A DNA stretch of 12,306 nt from JBCDBH01 sp039184055 (GCA_039184055.1 JBCDBH010000170.1:1-12306); one strand, 5' to 3'. Positions 1 to 6,524 are shown, counted from the first letter of the stretch. Program-made: numbers and translations. Notes: generated by a model from the letters alone, not told the origin.

Positions 1-253
1 CAACCGTTCCGATCGCCTCGAAATCGATTTCAAGCCGATTGCAACCGTTGCGGACGGCATTTATTTTGAAAAATGGCGATCGAAATCGTCTTCATCCTGG
101 ATTTATATTTGGTTTGGTGGATGGGGTGGGGTGGTTCTTGGAGTTTTAGGTCAACTAGCGCGATGCAAAATGTCAACAGGGCCAACTGCCGCCACAGAGA
201 CGAATGGATCAGATGCGTTTGTGGAGGCGTACGAGGCTAGCGGGGACGAGCGA
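1..253. other. Non-coding left flank, downstream of the ThDP enzyme gene
   Basis: No gene is supported here. The stretch holds a perfect 12-bp palindrome GAAATCGATTTC (20-31), the 8-mer CAACCGTT twice (1-8 and 42-49), an AT-rich patch around 60-110, and a run extremely rich in G over C at 111-150. An open frame runs on the plus strand from base 2 into the antisense of the ThDP gene, but it has no ribosome-binding site or recognisable protein and is probably chance. A short minus-strand frame from an ATG at 60 is open to the left edge; too little is visible to judge it. Confidence 0.5.
104..152 (-). terminator. Possible Rho-dependent termination region after the ThDP gene
   Basis: On the minus strand, about 100-150 nt past the stop of the ThDP gene, the transcript would be strongly C-rich and G-poor. 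Within 111-150 the plus strand has 21 G and 1 C, so the RNA would have 21 C and 1 G. Such C-over-G bubbles are typical of Rho-utilisation sites. No hairpin plus U-tract is visible nearby. This is an inference from composition only. Confidence 0.35.
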
Positions 254-2014
254 TCAAATATCCCAACCGGCGAAGCTCTTCGAGCTTCCCTGGCGGAGCA
301 GGCTTTCGAAACGTTCCATGAGCGGGGAGGGTTCGTCGCGGTCGATGACGACGTCGACGACGAAGGGTTTGATCGCGGTCATGGCTTGTTCGAGGGCGGC
401 TTCGAGGTCGGTTTCGCGTTTGACGCGAATGCCGTCGGCGCCCATGGAGCGGGCGAAGCTGACGAAGTCGACGGAGGGCATGGAGAGCTGGCCGCTGTTG
501 AGTCCGAGGACTTTTTGGCCGCTTTCGCACATGCCGTAGCCGGCGTCGTTGAGGACGATCCACACGGCTTGGGTGTTGTATTGCACCGCGGTGGAGATCT
601 CGGAGTTCATGAGCATGGAGCCGTCACCGGTGATGGCGACGGCTTTGCCGGCACGCGCCATGGCGGCGCCGACGACGCCAGCGGCGCAATGACCCATGGA
701 GCCGAAGAGGGTGCTGACCCGATAGCGTTTGGCCGACGGGAAGCGCAGGTGGTGGTTGCACCAGGCGAAGGAGTTGCCGCATTCGCTCATCACGAGGGCT
801 TCGGTCTCGTTGACGACCTTGCGCTGGATGGCGCGCATGAGCGCCTGCGGACGGACCGGGCCTTCTTCACGCAGGGGGCCGAGCTCGTCGCGGATCGGCA
901 TGACGATGGGTTCGCTGGCGACTTTGGATGAGACGTCGTGGGGCCAGCGGTCGATGAGGCCTTCGAGAAAGCTGCCGACTTCGGCCTGGATGCCGATGGT
1001 CGGGACGTCCGGGTAGGCGGAGCCGGGCACTTCGGGATCGAGGTCGACGTGGACGAAGCCGTGCTCGGGCACGAGGTCGCGATCCCAGAAGGAGGTCGCT
1101 TCGCCGAGTCGGGTACCCAGGACGAGGACGCGCTCGGGCCGGTATTGCAGCATGTATTCGCTGACCGAGTGGTGGCCACCGATACCGGTGACACCGACGA
1201 AGCGCGGGTGATGCTCGGGAATGATGCCTTTGGCGCGTGGTGAGCAGAAGACGGGCGCGCCGGTTTTTTCGATCAGTTTGCGGACCGCCGGGGCGGCGTC
1301 ACGAGCGCCGAAGCCGAGCCAGATGGCGAAGGAGCCCTGGCTCAGCAAGTCGATACAGGTGTCGAGATCGTCCGTCGCCACGGTGGGAGCGGTGACGCGG
1401 GTCAGAACGCCCTGTGGCGGCAGATCGATGCGGCTCGACTGCAGGCTGATCGGAATGCTGACGTGGGCGATGAAGCCGCCCGGGCGGAGCAGGCCGGCGC
1501 CGAGACGGCGGCTGACCGCTTGGAACTCGGCCGGATGCTCGACGCGAACACCGTAGTCGAAGAGTGGCCCGCGGCAGTAAAGGGCGTCTTGCGACATGGT
1601 GTAGGAGCTCGATTCTTGGGTCGCCCAGCGGCCACGCTGGGGGGCGCTGGTCGAGCCGGAGATCATCACCACTTTGGCGCCGTCCCATTTGGCGGCGGTC
1701 ATACCGGTCAGCGCGTTGAGCAGGCCAGGGCCGGTGGTGGTGAAGACGAGGGTCGGCTTGTTGGTGGCGAAGTGGGCTTCGGTGGCGGCGAAAGCGGCAC
1801 CGGATTCGTGGCGGAAGTGTCGAACTTGGATCGCGCTGTCTTCGAGCGCGTCATAGAGGACGCCGATGGCGCCACCGATGATGCCAAAGCTCTGTTCGAC
1901 TCCGATGGCGTGCAAGTAGGTGACAAGGGCTGACGAGAGGCTCGCCTCGGGATGGAATTCGAGACGGAAGGCAGTCGAGGATGACTGCTGTTGGGCCAAC
2001 TTATGCATTGCCAA
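254..2014 (-). CDS. Thiamine-diphosphate-dependent enzyme, acetolactate-synthase-like
   Basis: The product (586 aa from the TTG at 2014) has the three-domain layout of the ThDP decarboxylase/carboligase superfamily. The N-terminal pyrimidine-binding domain carries the activating glutamate in RHESGAAFAATEA (Glu70). A central domain follows at about 190-355. The C-terminal cofactor domain has GDGSMLMN (from residue 463) and, 27 residues on, the Asn of IVLND, the Mg-ThDP motif. Members decarboxylate a 2-keto acid and often ligate the aldehyde unit to an acceptor. The flavin-contact segment usual in true acetolactate synthases is not recognisable, and no small regulatory subunit gene is adjacent, so branched-chain amino acid synthesis is unlikely. 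The SMGH...GDGSMLMNSEISTA region recalls ScyA-type acyloin synthases, from memory only. Start choice: GGAGG at 2021-2025 sits 6 nt before TTG 2014; ATG 2008 (584 aa) is the alternative, and TTG 2044 lacks a ribosome site. The substrate is unknown. Confidence 0.92.
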   Translation of the reverse strand: MAMHKLAQQQSSSTAFRLEFHPEASLSSALVTYLHAIGVEQSFGIIGGAIGVLYDALEDSAIQVRHFRHESGAAFAATEAHFATNKPTLVFTTTGPGLLNALTGMTAAKWDGAKVVMISGSTSAPQRGRWATQESSSYTMSQDALYCRGPLFDYGVRVEHPAEFQAVSRRLGAGLLRPGGFIAHVSIPISLQSSRIDLPPQGVLTRVTAPTVATDDLDTCIDLLSQGSFAIWLGFGARDAAPAVRKLIEKTGAPVFCSPRAKGIIPEHHPRFVGVTGIGGHHSVSEYMLQYRPERVLVLGTRLGEATSFWDRDLVPEHGFVHVDLDPEVPGSAYPDVPTIGIQAEVGSFLEGLIDRWPHDVSSKVASEPIVMPIRDELGPLREEGPVRPQALMRAIQRKVVNETEALVMSECGNSFAWCNHHLRFPSAKRYRVSTLFGSMGHCAAGVVGAAMARAGKAVAITGDGSMLMNSEISTAVQYNTQAVWIVLNDAGYGMCESGQKVLGLNSGQLSMPSVDFVSFARSMGADGIRVKRETDLEAALEQAMTAIKPFVVDVVIDRDEPSPLMERFESLLRQGSSKSFAGWDI

Positions 2015-2110
2015 AATCGTCCTCCCCAAGTCCCAAAGAAGCAAAGCAGCCGGGACGAAACCTCGCCAGGTCCGCGATCATCCTCGATCGGGATGGGGTA
2101 AATCATGTCC

Positions 2111-2122
2111 CTCCGCGCGGAG
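2111..2122. promoter_or_regulatory. Perfect 12-bp palindrome upstream of the ThDP gene
   Basis: CTCCGCGCGGAG reads identically on both strands. It lies about 100 bp upstream of the proposed ThDP-gene start and 8 bp from a second inverted repeat (2131-2155). The position would suit an operator near the promoter. Being made of GC-rich bases it could occur by chance. Confidence 0.3.
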
Positions 2123-2130
2123 TGTACCTT

Positions 2131-2155
2131 GGTGGCTACGTTGGAGCTAGCCACC
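2131..2155. promoter_or_regulatory. Inverted repeat, 8-bp arms, candidate operator of the ThDP gene
   Basis: GGTGGCTA (2131-2138) and TAGCCACC (2148-2155) are perfect inverted copies around a 9-nt spacer. The total span of 25 bp fits a dimeric repressor such as a TetR- or GntR-type protein, or an RNA hairpin in the leader. The element is about 120 bp upstream of the ThDP gene. No regulator gene is in the window. Confidence 0.4.
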
Positions 2156-2334
2156 GACGCGGAATCTTGGCGATTCGGTTGCCGTCAGGGATCACTTGCC
2201 CTCATGGCGTGTCCACCGCCGAGCAGAGCTCCGCCAGGACGTCTCGGCCAGGTGACCGGAAGACTCGAAATCGTTTCCGAGCTCGTTGGGAACCGAGCCT
2301 ATGTTCAGAGTACCGCCGTGAGGGGGGTACCGAT

Positions 2335-2433
2335 ATGGGCTCGACAACGAAAGCTTTCCAAGCGATCAGGGCCCTACTAGCGTACTCTCGTGATCGATCG
2401 GGGTCAAGACGGTTTCTCTGTGCGTTTTCGTGA
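2335..2433 (+). CDS. Possible small ORF (32 aa), weakly supported
   Basis: An ATG at 2335 is preceded by the G-run AGGGGGG, ending 7 nt before the start. It opens a 32-residue frame rich in Arg, Ser and Ala (begins MGSTTKAFQAIRALLAY) that stops at TGA 2431-2433, at the edge of a palindrome. It resembles no protein I recognise. It is the only plus-strand frame in this intergenic region with a plausible ribosome-binding site, but codon evidence is too short to separate it from chance. It is listed because it is below the size most gene finders report. Confidence 0.12.
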   Translation: MGSTTKAFQAIRALLAYSRDRSGSRRFLCAFS

Positions 2434-2453
2434 CATGTCAGTGAGTGTCACTG
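2431..2453. repeat. Two abutting palindromes
   Basis: TGACATGTCA (2431-2440) is a perfect 10-bp palindrome. Overlapping it by two bases, CAGTGA-gtg-TCACTG (2439-2453) has perfect 6-bp arms and a 3-nt centre. TGTCA-type half-sites thus occur several times within 23 bp. No T-run follows on either strand, so a simple intrinsic terminator is unlikely. A protein-binding site or a structured 3' end of the rnd transcript is possible. Confidence 0.35.
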
Positions 2454-2580
2454 TATGAGTGGGGATTGTGTTGCGTATGTGATGATGGCATAGCGTGTGG
2501 TGGGCTGGAAGCCGTGGCGGATGTATTTGGCGGATGTGGGGTGCTAGGCGAGCGATCGGTGTGTGACTTGGGTAGGGGTG
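2451..2580 (-). terminator. Probable Rho-utilisation region after RNase D
   Basis: Directly after the RNase D stop the plus strand contains 61 G and 14 C in 130 nt, so the minus-strand RNA would be C-rich and G-poor (about 4:1) over its whole length. This is the classic composition of a rut site. No GC-rich hairpin with a U-tract is found in the same stretch. Termination would fall in or beyond the palindromes at 2431-2453. The bias is counted directly from the sequence; the Rho role is inferred. Confidence 0.5.
2515..2537 (+). repeat. 10-bp direct repeat
   Basis: TGGCGGATGT occurs at 2515-2524 and again at 2528-2537, separated by ATT (period 13 bp). It lies within the G-rich region after RNase D. 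It may be a slippage product or a binding-site pair; nothing else points to a function. Confidence 0.3.
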
Positions 2581-3729
2581 TCAGGACGCGCCGAGGATGT
2601 CGCGGGCTCGATCGGCGAGTGGTTGCGCGATGATCTCGCGACGCCAGCCATCGAGCTCCGAGGGGCATGGATCGTCGTTGCCGGCGATGACGCGTTGCGC
2701 GACCGCGGTGATCGCGCGTCGCGTCGCCAGGAGCTCGGGGGGAAGGTCGAGGTCGCGAGCTTTTTCGTCGACCAGGGCGCGTAGCGCTCGCACCAGGTCG
2801 CGGTCCGGAGCCGGTGGCTGTGCGGGTTTGTTCGGCAGCTCGTCGACCGACAGCCGGCGGGCGTGGGCACTGCGCTCCAACAAGGCCTCGCCGTAACGTT
2901 TGCGATCACCCGGTTTGAGGGTTTCGATCCGGTAGAGCGCCTTGCGATCGGTCGGGGCGAAGCGTGCCAAGGTGAGCAGGGTCGGGTCGTCGACGACGAA
3001 GCTTCGTGGCACGTCGCGCTCGCGTGCTTCGTTTTCACGCCAGGCGGCGAAGATCTGCAGGGCGCCCAGCTGGCGCCGATTCAATTTGCCACGGCCCTTG
3101 ATGCGCAGATAAGCGTCCTCGAGACGGGGAAGAAAGCGATCGACGTCCGAGAGTTTCGCGGCTTCTTCCAGGGCCCACGACACATATCCTCTCGATTCGA
3201 GGCGCTCCCGGAGGGCGCCCCACAAATCGATCAGAAACTTTACGTCGAGGGCCGCGTAGCGCAGTTGTGCATGGGACAGTGGACGTTGCATCCAATCGGT
3301 ACGGGTCTGGCCTTTGGGCAGGGTGACCCCGAAGAGCTCTTGAACGAGCCGCTGATACCCAACTTGAAAACCGAAACCAGCGAACGCGGCGGCGATTTGC
3401 GTGTCGGCCAACCGTGTGGGGAAGATCCCGAAGCGATGATGCAAGACCTCCAGATCCTCGGCGGCGGCGTGAAGGACCACCAGCGCTCCCGAGTCATGGA
3501 GCAGATGACGCAACGGTTCGAGATCCGTCAGCGCGACGGGGTCGATGAGGATCGACTGCTCGCCATGACGCAGCTGGATCAATCCGAGCTTGGCGAAAAA
3601 GGTACGCGTGCGGACGAACTCGGTATCGATCCCGACGATGTCGACATCACGCCAGTCGTCGGCGACGGCGAGCAAGGCGTCGTTCGAGTCGATAAAGGTG
3701 GAATCGTCGCGTGGCAAATCGGTCGACAT
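2581..3729 (-). CDS. rnd: Ribonuclease D
   Basis: This 382-aa protein is the length of E. coli RNase D (about 375 aa). RNase D is a DEDD-family 3'-5' exoribonuclease that trims the 3' ends of tRNA precursors and other small RNAs in the cytoplasm. The exonuclease domain (about 15-180) shows all DEDD motifs: Asp35 and Glu37 in GIDTEF, Asp92 in HAAAEDLEVL, and Tyr158 with Asp162 in YAALDVKFL, giving the DEDDy type. An HRDC nucleic-acid-binding domain follows at about 215-295, beginning LNRRQLGALQIFAAWRENEA. The remaining C-terminal part (about 295-382) resembles the second HRDC-like region of RNase D. The ATG at 3729 lacks a clear Shine-Dalgarno sequence (the nearest is AGGGAC, some 15 nt upstream), but no other in-frame start leaves the first motif intact. 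It is divergent from the porin gene and ends in a C-rich region. Confidence 0.95.
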   Translation of the reverse strand: MSTDLPRDDSTFIDSNDALLAVADDWRDVDIVGIDTEFVRTRTFFAKLGLIQLRHGEQSILIDPVALTDLEPLRHLLHDSGALVVLHAAAEDLEVLHHRFGIFPTRLADTQIAAAFAGFGFQVGYQRLVQELFGVTLPKGQTRTDWMQRPLSHAQLRYAALDVKFLIDLWGALRERLESRGYVSWALEEAAKLSDVDRFLPRLEDAYLRIKGRGKLNRRQLGALQIFAAWRENEARERDVPRSFVVDDPTLLTLARFAPTDRKALYRIETLKPGDRKRYGEALLERSAHARRLSVDELPNKPAQPPAPDRDLVRALRALVDEKARDLDLPPELLATRRAITAVAQRVIAGNDDPCPSELDGWRREIIAQPLADRARDILGAS

Positions 3730-3808
3730 GATGTCGATAGTACGTCCCTACGATCGCAAAGTCGAAGAACGCGAGTCGACGGTCGAGATATCGAGTTCAA
3801 AGCGGGTC

Positions 3809-3829
3809 GCCATCGACCTCTTCGATGGC
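3809..3829. promoter_or_regulatory. Inverted repeat, 8-bp arms, 5-nt centre
   Basis: GCCATCGA (3809-3816) and TCGATGGC (3822-3829) are perfect inverted copies around CCTCT. The element lies 80 bp upstream of the RNase D start and about 220 bp upstream of the porin start. It could be an operator for one of the diverging genes or a hairpin in the rnd leader. No U-tract follows, so it is not a typical terminator. Confidence 0.35.
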
Positions 3830-3950
3830 ACGTGAATCTCTCGGAATGTGATGAGGAGGCGTTATCCCTGTGCAGCCTGCCAGAGACTTGGTAGCCGGCT
3901 TCATTCGTTCCGTGTTATCGTCTAAGAAGTTCTCTGTACTTAACCAGCGG

Positions 3951-3985
3951 AGCCGGTTCGTCGACCACGCTATGCAGCCGGTTCG
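3951..3985 (+). repeat. Direct repeat AGCCGGTTCG, 25-bp period
   Basis: AGCCGGTTCG occurs at 3951-3960 and 3976-3985, a spacing of 25 bp (about 2.4 helical turns). A related palindrome AGCCGGCT lies at 3893-3900. Located 65-100 bp upstream of the porin start, these could be activator sites, but the match is short and unproven. Confidence 0.25.
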
Positions 3986-4002
3986 ACGGTCGAGCCAGTG
4001 TC

Positions 4003-4016
4003 GAGCCCGTGGGCTC
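4003..4016 (+). promoter_or_regulatory. Short GC-rich hairpin in the porin leader
   Basis: GAGCCC-gt-GGGCTC forms a perfect 6-bp inverted repeat ending 23 bp before the porin ribosome-binding site. If transcribed it could fold in the 5' untranslated region, although a two-base loop is sterically tight. Such leaders are common in outer-membrane protein mRNAs; any regulatory role is speculative. Confidence 0.2.
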
Positions 4017-4049
4017 ACCACCGAGATCGCTACTTTGCTAGGAGGCATG

Positions 4050-5405
4050 ATGCGCGACGTATTGAAACCATGGCAACGATTTGCTCTAGGACTGGCGATG
4101 AGCTCGATGCTCGCCATGCCTCTCTGGGCGACGCCCGGCGACAGTGCCGTCGATCCGGTGGAAGAGAAGAGTCTCGAGCTGCAGCGCGCCATGGCGGAAG
4201 ACACGGGTGGCGAAGCCAAGAAGCAAGGTGATGGCGGTGGGCAATCGTCGTTGCGCAAGGCGCTCGAACGGCTGACGATCCACGGTTATCTGACCCAGGC
4301 GTACGCGGAAGGTTCGTTCGTCGACGGTGGCCCGGTCACCGACGAGCTGGCGCTGGGTATTCCGGAGGACGGCACCACCGCGTATCGCAACCTGGCGATC
4401 CAATTTCGCTACGAGATCAGTGATCGCGACATCATGGTCGTGCAGTTTTCGAGTCGTTCGCTCGGTGACACCCCGGGCGAAGAGCTCGAAGACGACGTCG
4501 AGCTCGATTGGGCGTTCTACGAGCGGCGCTTGACCGACAACACGTCGATCAAGCTCGGACGCGTGCAGATTCCGCTCGGTATCTTCAACGAGATCCGCGA
4601 CGTCGGCACGCTGCTGCCGTTCTATCGCCCGGCCTACACCTTCTACAACGAAGGTACCTTCACCAGTGAAACGATCGACGGCGTGGTGTTGTCGCACACC
4701 TTTTTCCCGCTCTCGGAGTGGGCGCTCGAAGCCGATGTCTATTACGGTGAGTACGATCTGGTAGAGCTCGCCATCGGCGCGGCTGCGCCGGCCGCGATCG
4801 CCACCAGTGAAGATGCGATCGGTTTCCAGCTGTGGCTGAACACCCCGGTCGATGGCTTGCGTTTCGGTGTCGGCGCTGAAGAGCACGACACGGTGGGCGG
4901 TCAGGAAGGTTTCGTGCGGCCCGTGGATGGCAACGCGAAGGTCGATTCGTACCACCTGTCGCTCGACTACGCTGGCGAGAAATTCGTCGTTCGCAGTGAG
5001 TTCCGGAGCGAGACGCTCGAGGAGACGTCCGTGCTCTTCGAGATCCCGCGTGACGACTTCTACGTGCAGGTCGGCTATCACTTCACCGATGCGTTCCGGG
5101 TGTATGCGCAATACGAGGAGCGCACCAGCGACTTCGACCGTGGCAGCATTCAGAACGTGACCGGATTGCCGGTGATCAGCGGCTCGACCGATATCGATGC
5201 CCGTGAGGACATCGGTTTCGCGCTGAACTACCTGTTTGCGCCGAATCTGGTTCTCAAGCTCGAGTATCACCAGGTCGAGGCCGGCCAGCTCTTGCTCAAC
5301 CCGGTCTTCGTGCCGGAGTTTCCGTTCCCGATCGGGTTCGACGCGTCGCAGCTGAGCTTCGAGGACGGTGATTACTGGATCCTCAGTTTCTCGGCTAGCT
5401 TCTGA
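4050..5405 (+). CDS. Outer-membrane porin-like beta-barrel protein
   Basis: The 451-aa product begins with a signal peptide: the basic start MRDVLKPWQR, a hydrophobic stretch FALGLAMSSMLAMPLWA, and a likely cleavage after residue 27 or so (AxA-like LWA). A short charged linker (about 30-70) precedes repeated amphipathic beta-strands from IHGYLTQAY onward, with alternating residues and many acidic turns. The chain ends in aromatic Phe (FSASF), the BAM-recognition signature of outer-membrane barrels. The opening IHGYLTQ resembles porins of the phosphate-selective or general Gram-negative porin type; the transported solute cannot be read from sequence. Start choice: AGGAGG at 4040-4045 lies 4 nt before ATG 4050 and only 1 nt before ATG 4047, so 4050 is preferred. 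A GTG at 3870 would add 60 residues before the signal peptide and is rejected. Transcription ends at the terminator 26 bp downstream. Confidence 0.82.
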   Translation: MRDVLKPWQRFALGLAMSSMLAMPLWATPGDSAVDPVEEKSLELQRAMAEDTGGEAKKQGDGGGQSSLRKALERLTIHGYLTQAYAEGSFVDGGPVTDELALGIPEDGTTAYRNLAIQFRYEISDRDIMVVQFSSRSLGDTPGEELEDDVELDWAFYERRLTDNTSIKLGRVQIPLGIFNEIRDVGTLLPFYRPAYTFYNEGTFTSETIDGVVLSHTFFPLSEWALEADVYYGEYDLVELAIGAAAPAAIATSEDAIGFQLWLNTPVDGLRFGVGAEEHDTVGGQEGFVRPVDGNAKVDSYHLSLDYAGEKFVVRSEFRSETLEETSVLFEIPRDDFYVQVGYHFTDAFRVYAQYEERTSDFDRGSIQNVTGLPVISGSTDIDAREDIGFALNYLFAPNLVLKLEYHQVEAGQLLLNPVFVPEFPFPIGFDASQLSFEDGDYWILSFSASF

Positions 5406-5430
5406 TCACACCGTTCGGTTCGGAAAGAAG

Positions 5431-5466
5431 CCCCGGCGGGTACGACCCGGCCGGGGTTTTTTCTTT
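5431..5466 (+). terminator. Strong intrinsic terminator after the porin gene
   Basis: CCCCGGCGGGT (5431-5441) pairs with ACCCGGCCGGGG (5445-5456) across a 3-nt loop, with one bulged C, followed by TTTTTTCTTT. It lies 26 bp after the porin stop. The T-run abuts the stop codon of the convergent methyltransferase gene. On the opposite strand the hairpin is followed by CTTCTTTCC, so it may also serve, less efficiently, as the terminator of the P450/methyltransferase operon. Confidence 0.9.
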
Positions 5467-6524
5467 CAGCTGGCTGACGGAACCGCTTCGAGAACGGCGC
5501 GTGGGGAATCGGGGCGGAGGTAGGTTTGGGCGAGATCGAAACCCGCCGCCTCGAGAAGCTGGCGGTATTGACCTTCGGTGCGTTCCCGACCTCCGGTGGT
5601 CACCAACATGTAGAGATCCATGACCACGGCGGCGGATTGGCCGTCGACCCGTTCTGGGAGGAGCTGCTCGACGATGAGCAGGCGACCGTTGTCGGGTAGG
5701 GCGAGTCGAATCTCCTCGAGAATGCGAATGCAGTCGTCGTCCGTCCAGTCGTGCAGGATCTGGGAAAGGATGTAGCAGTCGGCACCTGCCGGGATGACTT
5801 GTTTGAAGAAGTCACCCGGTTGGAAACGGCAGCGATCGTCCTGGCCCGCCTTGTGAATCGACTCGATGGCCGCCTCTTCGAGCACGGGGCGATCGAAGAC
5901 GACGCCTTGGAGATGAGGGTGCGCGGTGAGCAGGCCGAGGAGCATGGTGCCGGTGTTGCCACCCAAATCCACCACGAGCTTGCTTTGCGCGAAGTCATAG
6001 GCGGCGAGGACGTCGCTTATCGTCTCTTTCGTCAATGCAGACATAATTGCATTGAAATTTCGAGACGAAACACTATCTCTATTCTGGTACTCGAAGAACG
6101 TCGCGCCAAAGATGACCTCGTAAACGGGTTCGCCCGTTTTGACCGCGTGCAGGAGGTCGGCCACCGCTCGGTAGCCCCAATGCCCGTTACCCTCGATCAC
6201 GTCGCGTAGCGGTTGACCACGACGGATCAACATGCCCAGAGGCGTGACGCGATAGTGCCGGGTGCCGGCGGTGATCTGCTCTTCGAGGAGCTCGAGCCAA
6301 GCGAGACCGCGAAGCAGTCGACCGAGGCCGTCGGGATTAGCGTCGACACGGGTCGCGATCGCCTCGACGGTGTCGATCCCATCGGATACCAGCTCGATGA
6401 TGTCGAGATGGATTGCAACGTAGACGATCTGCGTTTCGAGAAAAGCGTTGGCGATCTTCAAGACACGTAGCGGATTACCCGCCATGGACTCCCCTGTGGC
6501 CAACGACTGAGTCGAGTTGGTCAA
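5466..6524 (-). CDS. SAM-dependent O-methyltransferase (plant COMT-like, Methyltransf_2 family)
   Basis: This 352-aa enzyme moves a methyl group from S-adenosylmethionine to a hydroxyl of a small molecule. An N-terminal winged-helix dimerisation domain (about 15-110, NAFLETQIVYVAIHLDIIEL) precedes the Rossmann domain. The SAM motif is VVDLGGNTGTM (184-194), with Asn in place of the third Gly of the usual GGGxG. The catalytic triad known from caffeate O-methyltransferase is present: His258 in ILHDWTDDD, a Glu near 286 (LLIVEQLLPE), and Glu314 in GGRERT. This predicts an active O-methyltransferase for phenolic or enolic hydroxyls, as in bacterial polyketide and phenazine pathways. Start: TTG 6524 has a near-perfect TAGGAGGTG with 6-nt spacing, and its TTGA overlaps the P450 stop codon; ATG 6485 is the alternative with a poorer site. 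It is the last gene of the cassette, ending at the convergent porin terminator. The substrate is unknown. Confidence 0.9.
   Translation of the reverse strand: MTNSTQSLATGESMAGNPLRVLKIANAFLETQIVYVAIHLDIIELVSDGIDTVEAIATRVDANPDGLGRLLRGLAWLELLEEQITAGTRHYRVTPLGMLIRRGQPLRDVIEGNGHWGYRAVADLLHAVKTGEPVYEVIFGATFFEYQNRDSVSSRNFNAIMSALTKETISDVLAAYDFAQSKLVVDLGGNTGTMLLGLLTAHPHLQGVVFDRPVLEEAAIESIHKAGQDDRCRFQPGDFFKQVIPAGADCYILSQILHDWTDDDCIRILEEIRLALPDNGRLLIVEQLLPERVDGQSAAVVMDLYMLVTTGGRERTEGQYRQLLEAAGFDLAQTYLRPDSPRAVLEAVPSAS

Larger units (their letters stand above)
2015..2580. other. Intergenic region between RNase D and the ThDP gene
   Basis: This 566-bp stretch separates two minus-strand genes and holds no convincing gene. 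It contains symmetric elements just upstream of the ThDP gene (2111-2155), two abutting palindromes (2431-2453), a 10-bp direct repeat (2515-2537) and a strongly C-rich minus strand (2451-2580). A minus-strand TACACT around 2119-2124 could act as a -10 box for the ThDP gene, but no good -35 partner is present at 16-18 bp. The length and symmetry suggest that the ThDP gene has its own regulated promoter. Confidence 0.5.
3730..4049. other. Divergent intergenic region between rnd and the porin gene
   Basis: These 320 bp must carry the promoters of two diverging genes. I see no convincing -35/-10 pair on either strand. The region holds an 8-bp-arm inverted repeat (3809-3829), a direct repeat (3951-3985) and a short hairpin (4003-4016). 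AGGAGG at 3854-3859 precedes a GTG at 3870 that is in frame with the porin, and a 24-codon frame starts at ATG 3851. The porin signal peptide argues against using the GTG. Confidence 0.5.

Noticed and set aside
171..176. Perfect minus-strand TTGACA as a -35 box
   Set aside because: No acceptable -10 hexamer follows at 16-18 bp on that strand.
131..931. 266-aa plus-strand open frame over the ThDP gene
   Set aside because: It is antisense to a gene with clear cofactor motifs, is low-complexity Gly/Ala/Asp/Glu-rich, and resembles no protein. Long antisense frames are common in GC-rich coding DNA.
2863..3894. 343-aa plus-strand open frame over RNase D
   Set aside because: Antisense shadow of rnd; no ribosome site or recognisable domain.
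3870..4049. N-terminal extension of the porin from GTG 3870
   Set aside because: It would place 60 unrelated residues before a textbook signal peptide. The AGGAGG at 3854 is 10 nt from the GTG, whereas AGGAGG at 4040 serves ATG 4050.
4086..5270. 394-aa minus-strand open frame over the porin gene
   Set aside because: Antisense shadow, rich in Arg/Glu/Val from reversed codons. The plus-strand frame has a signal peptide, barrel strands and a terminator.
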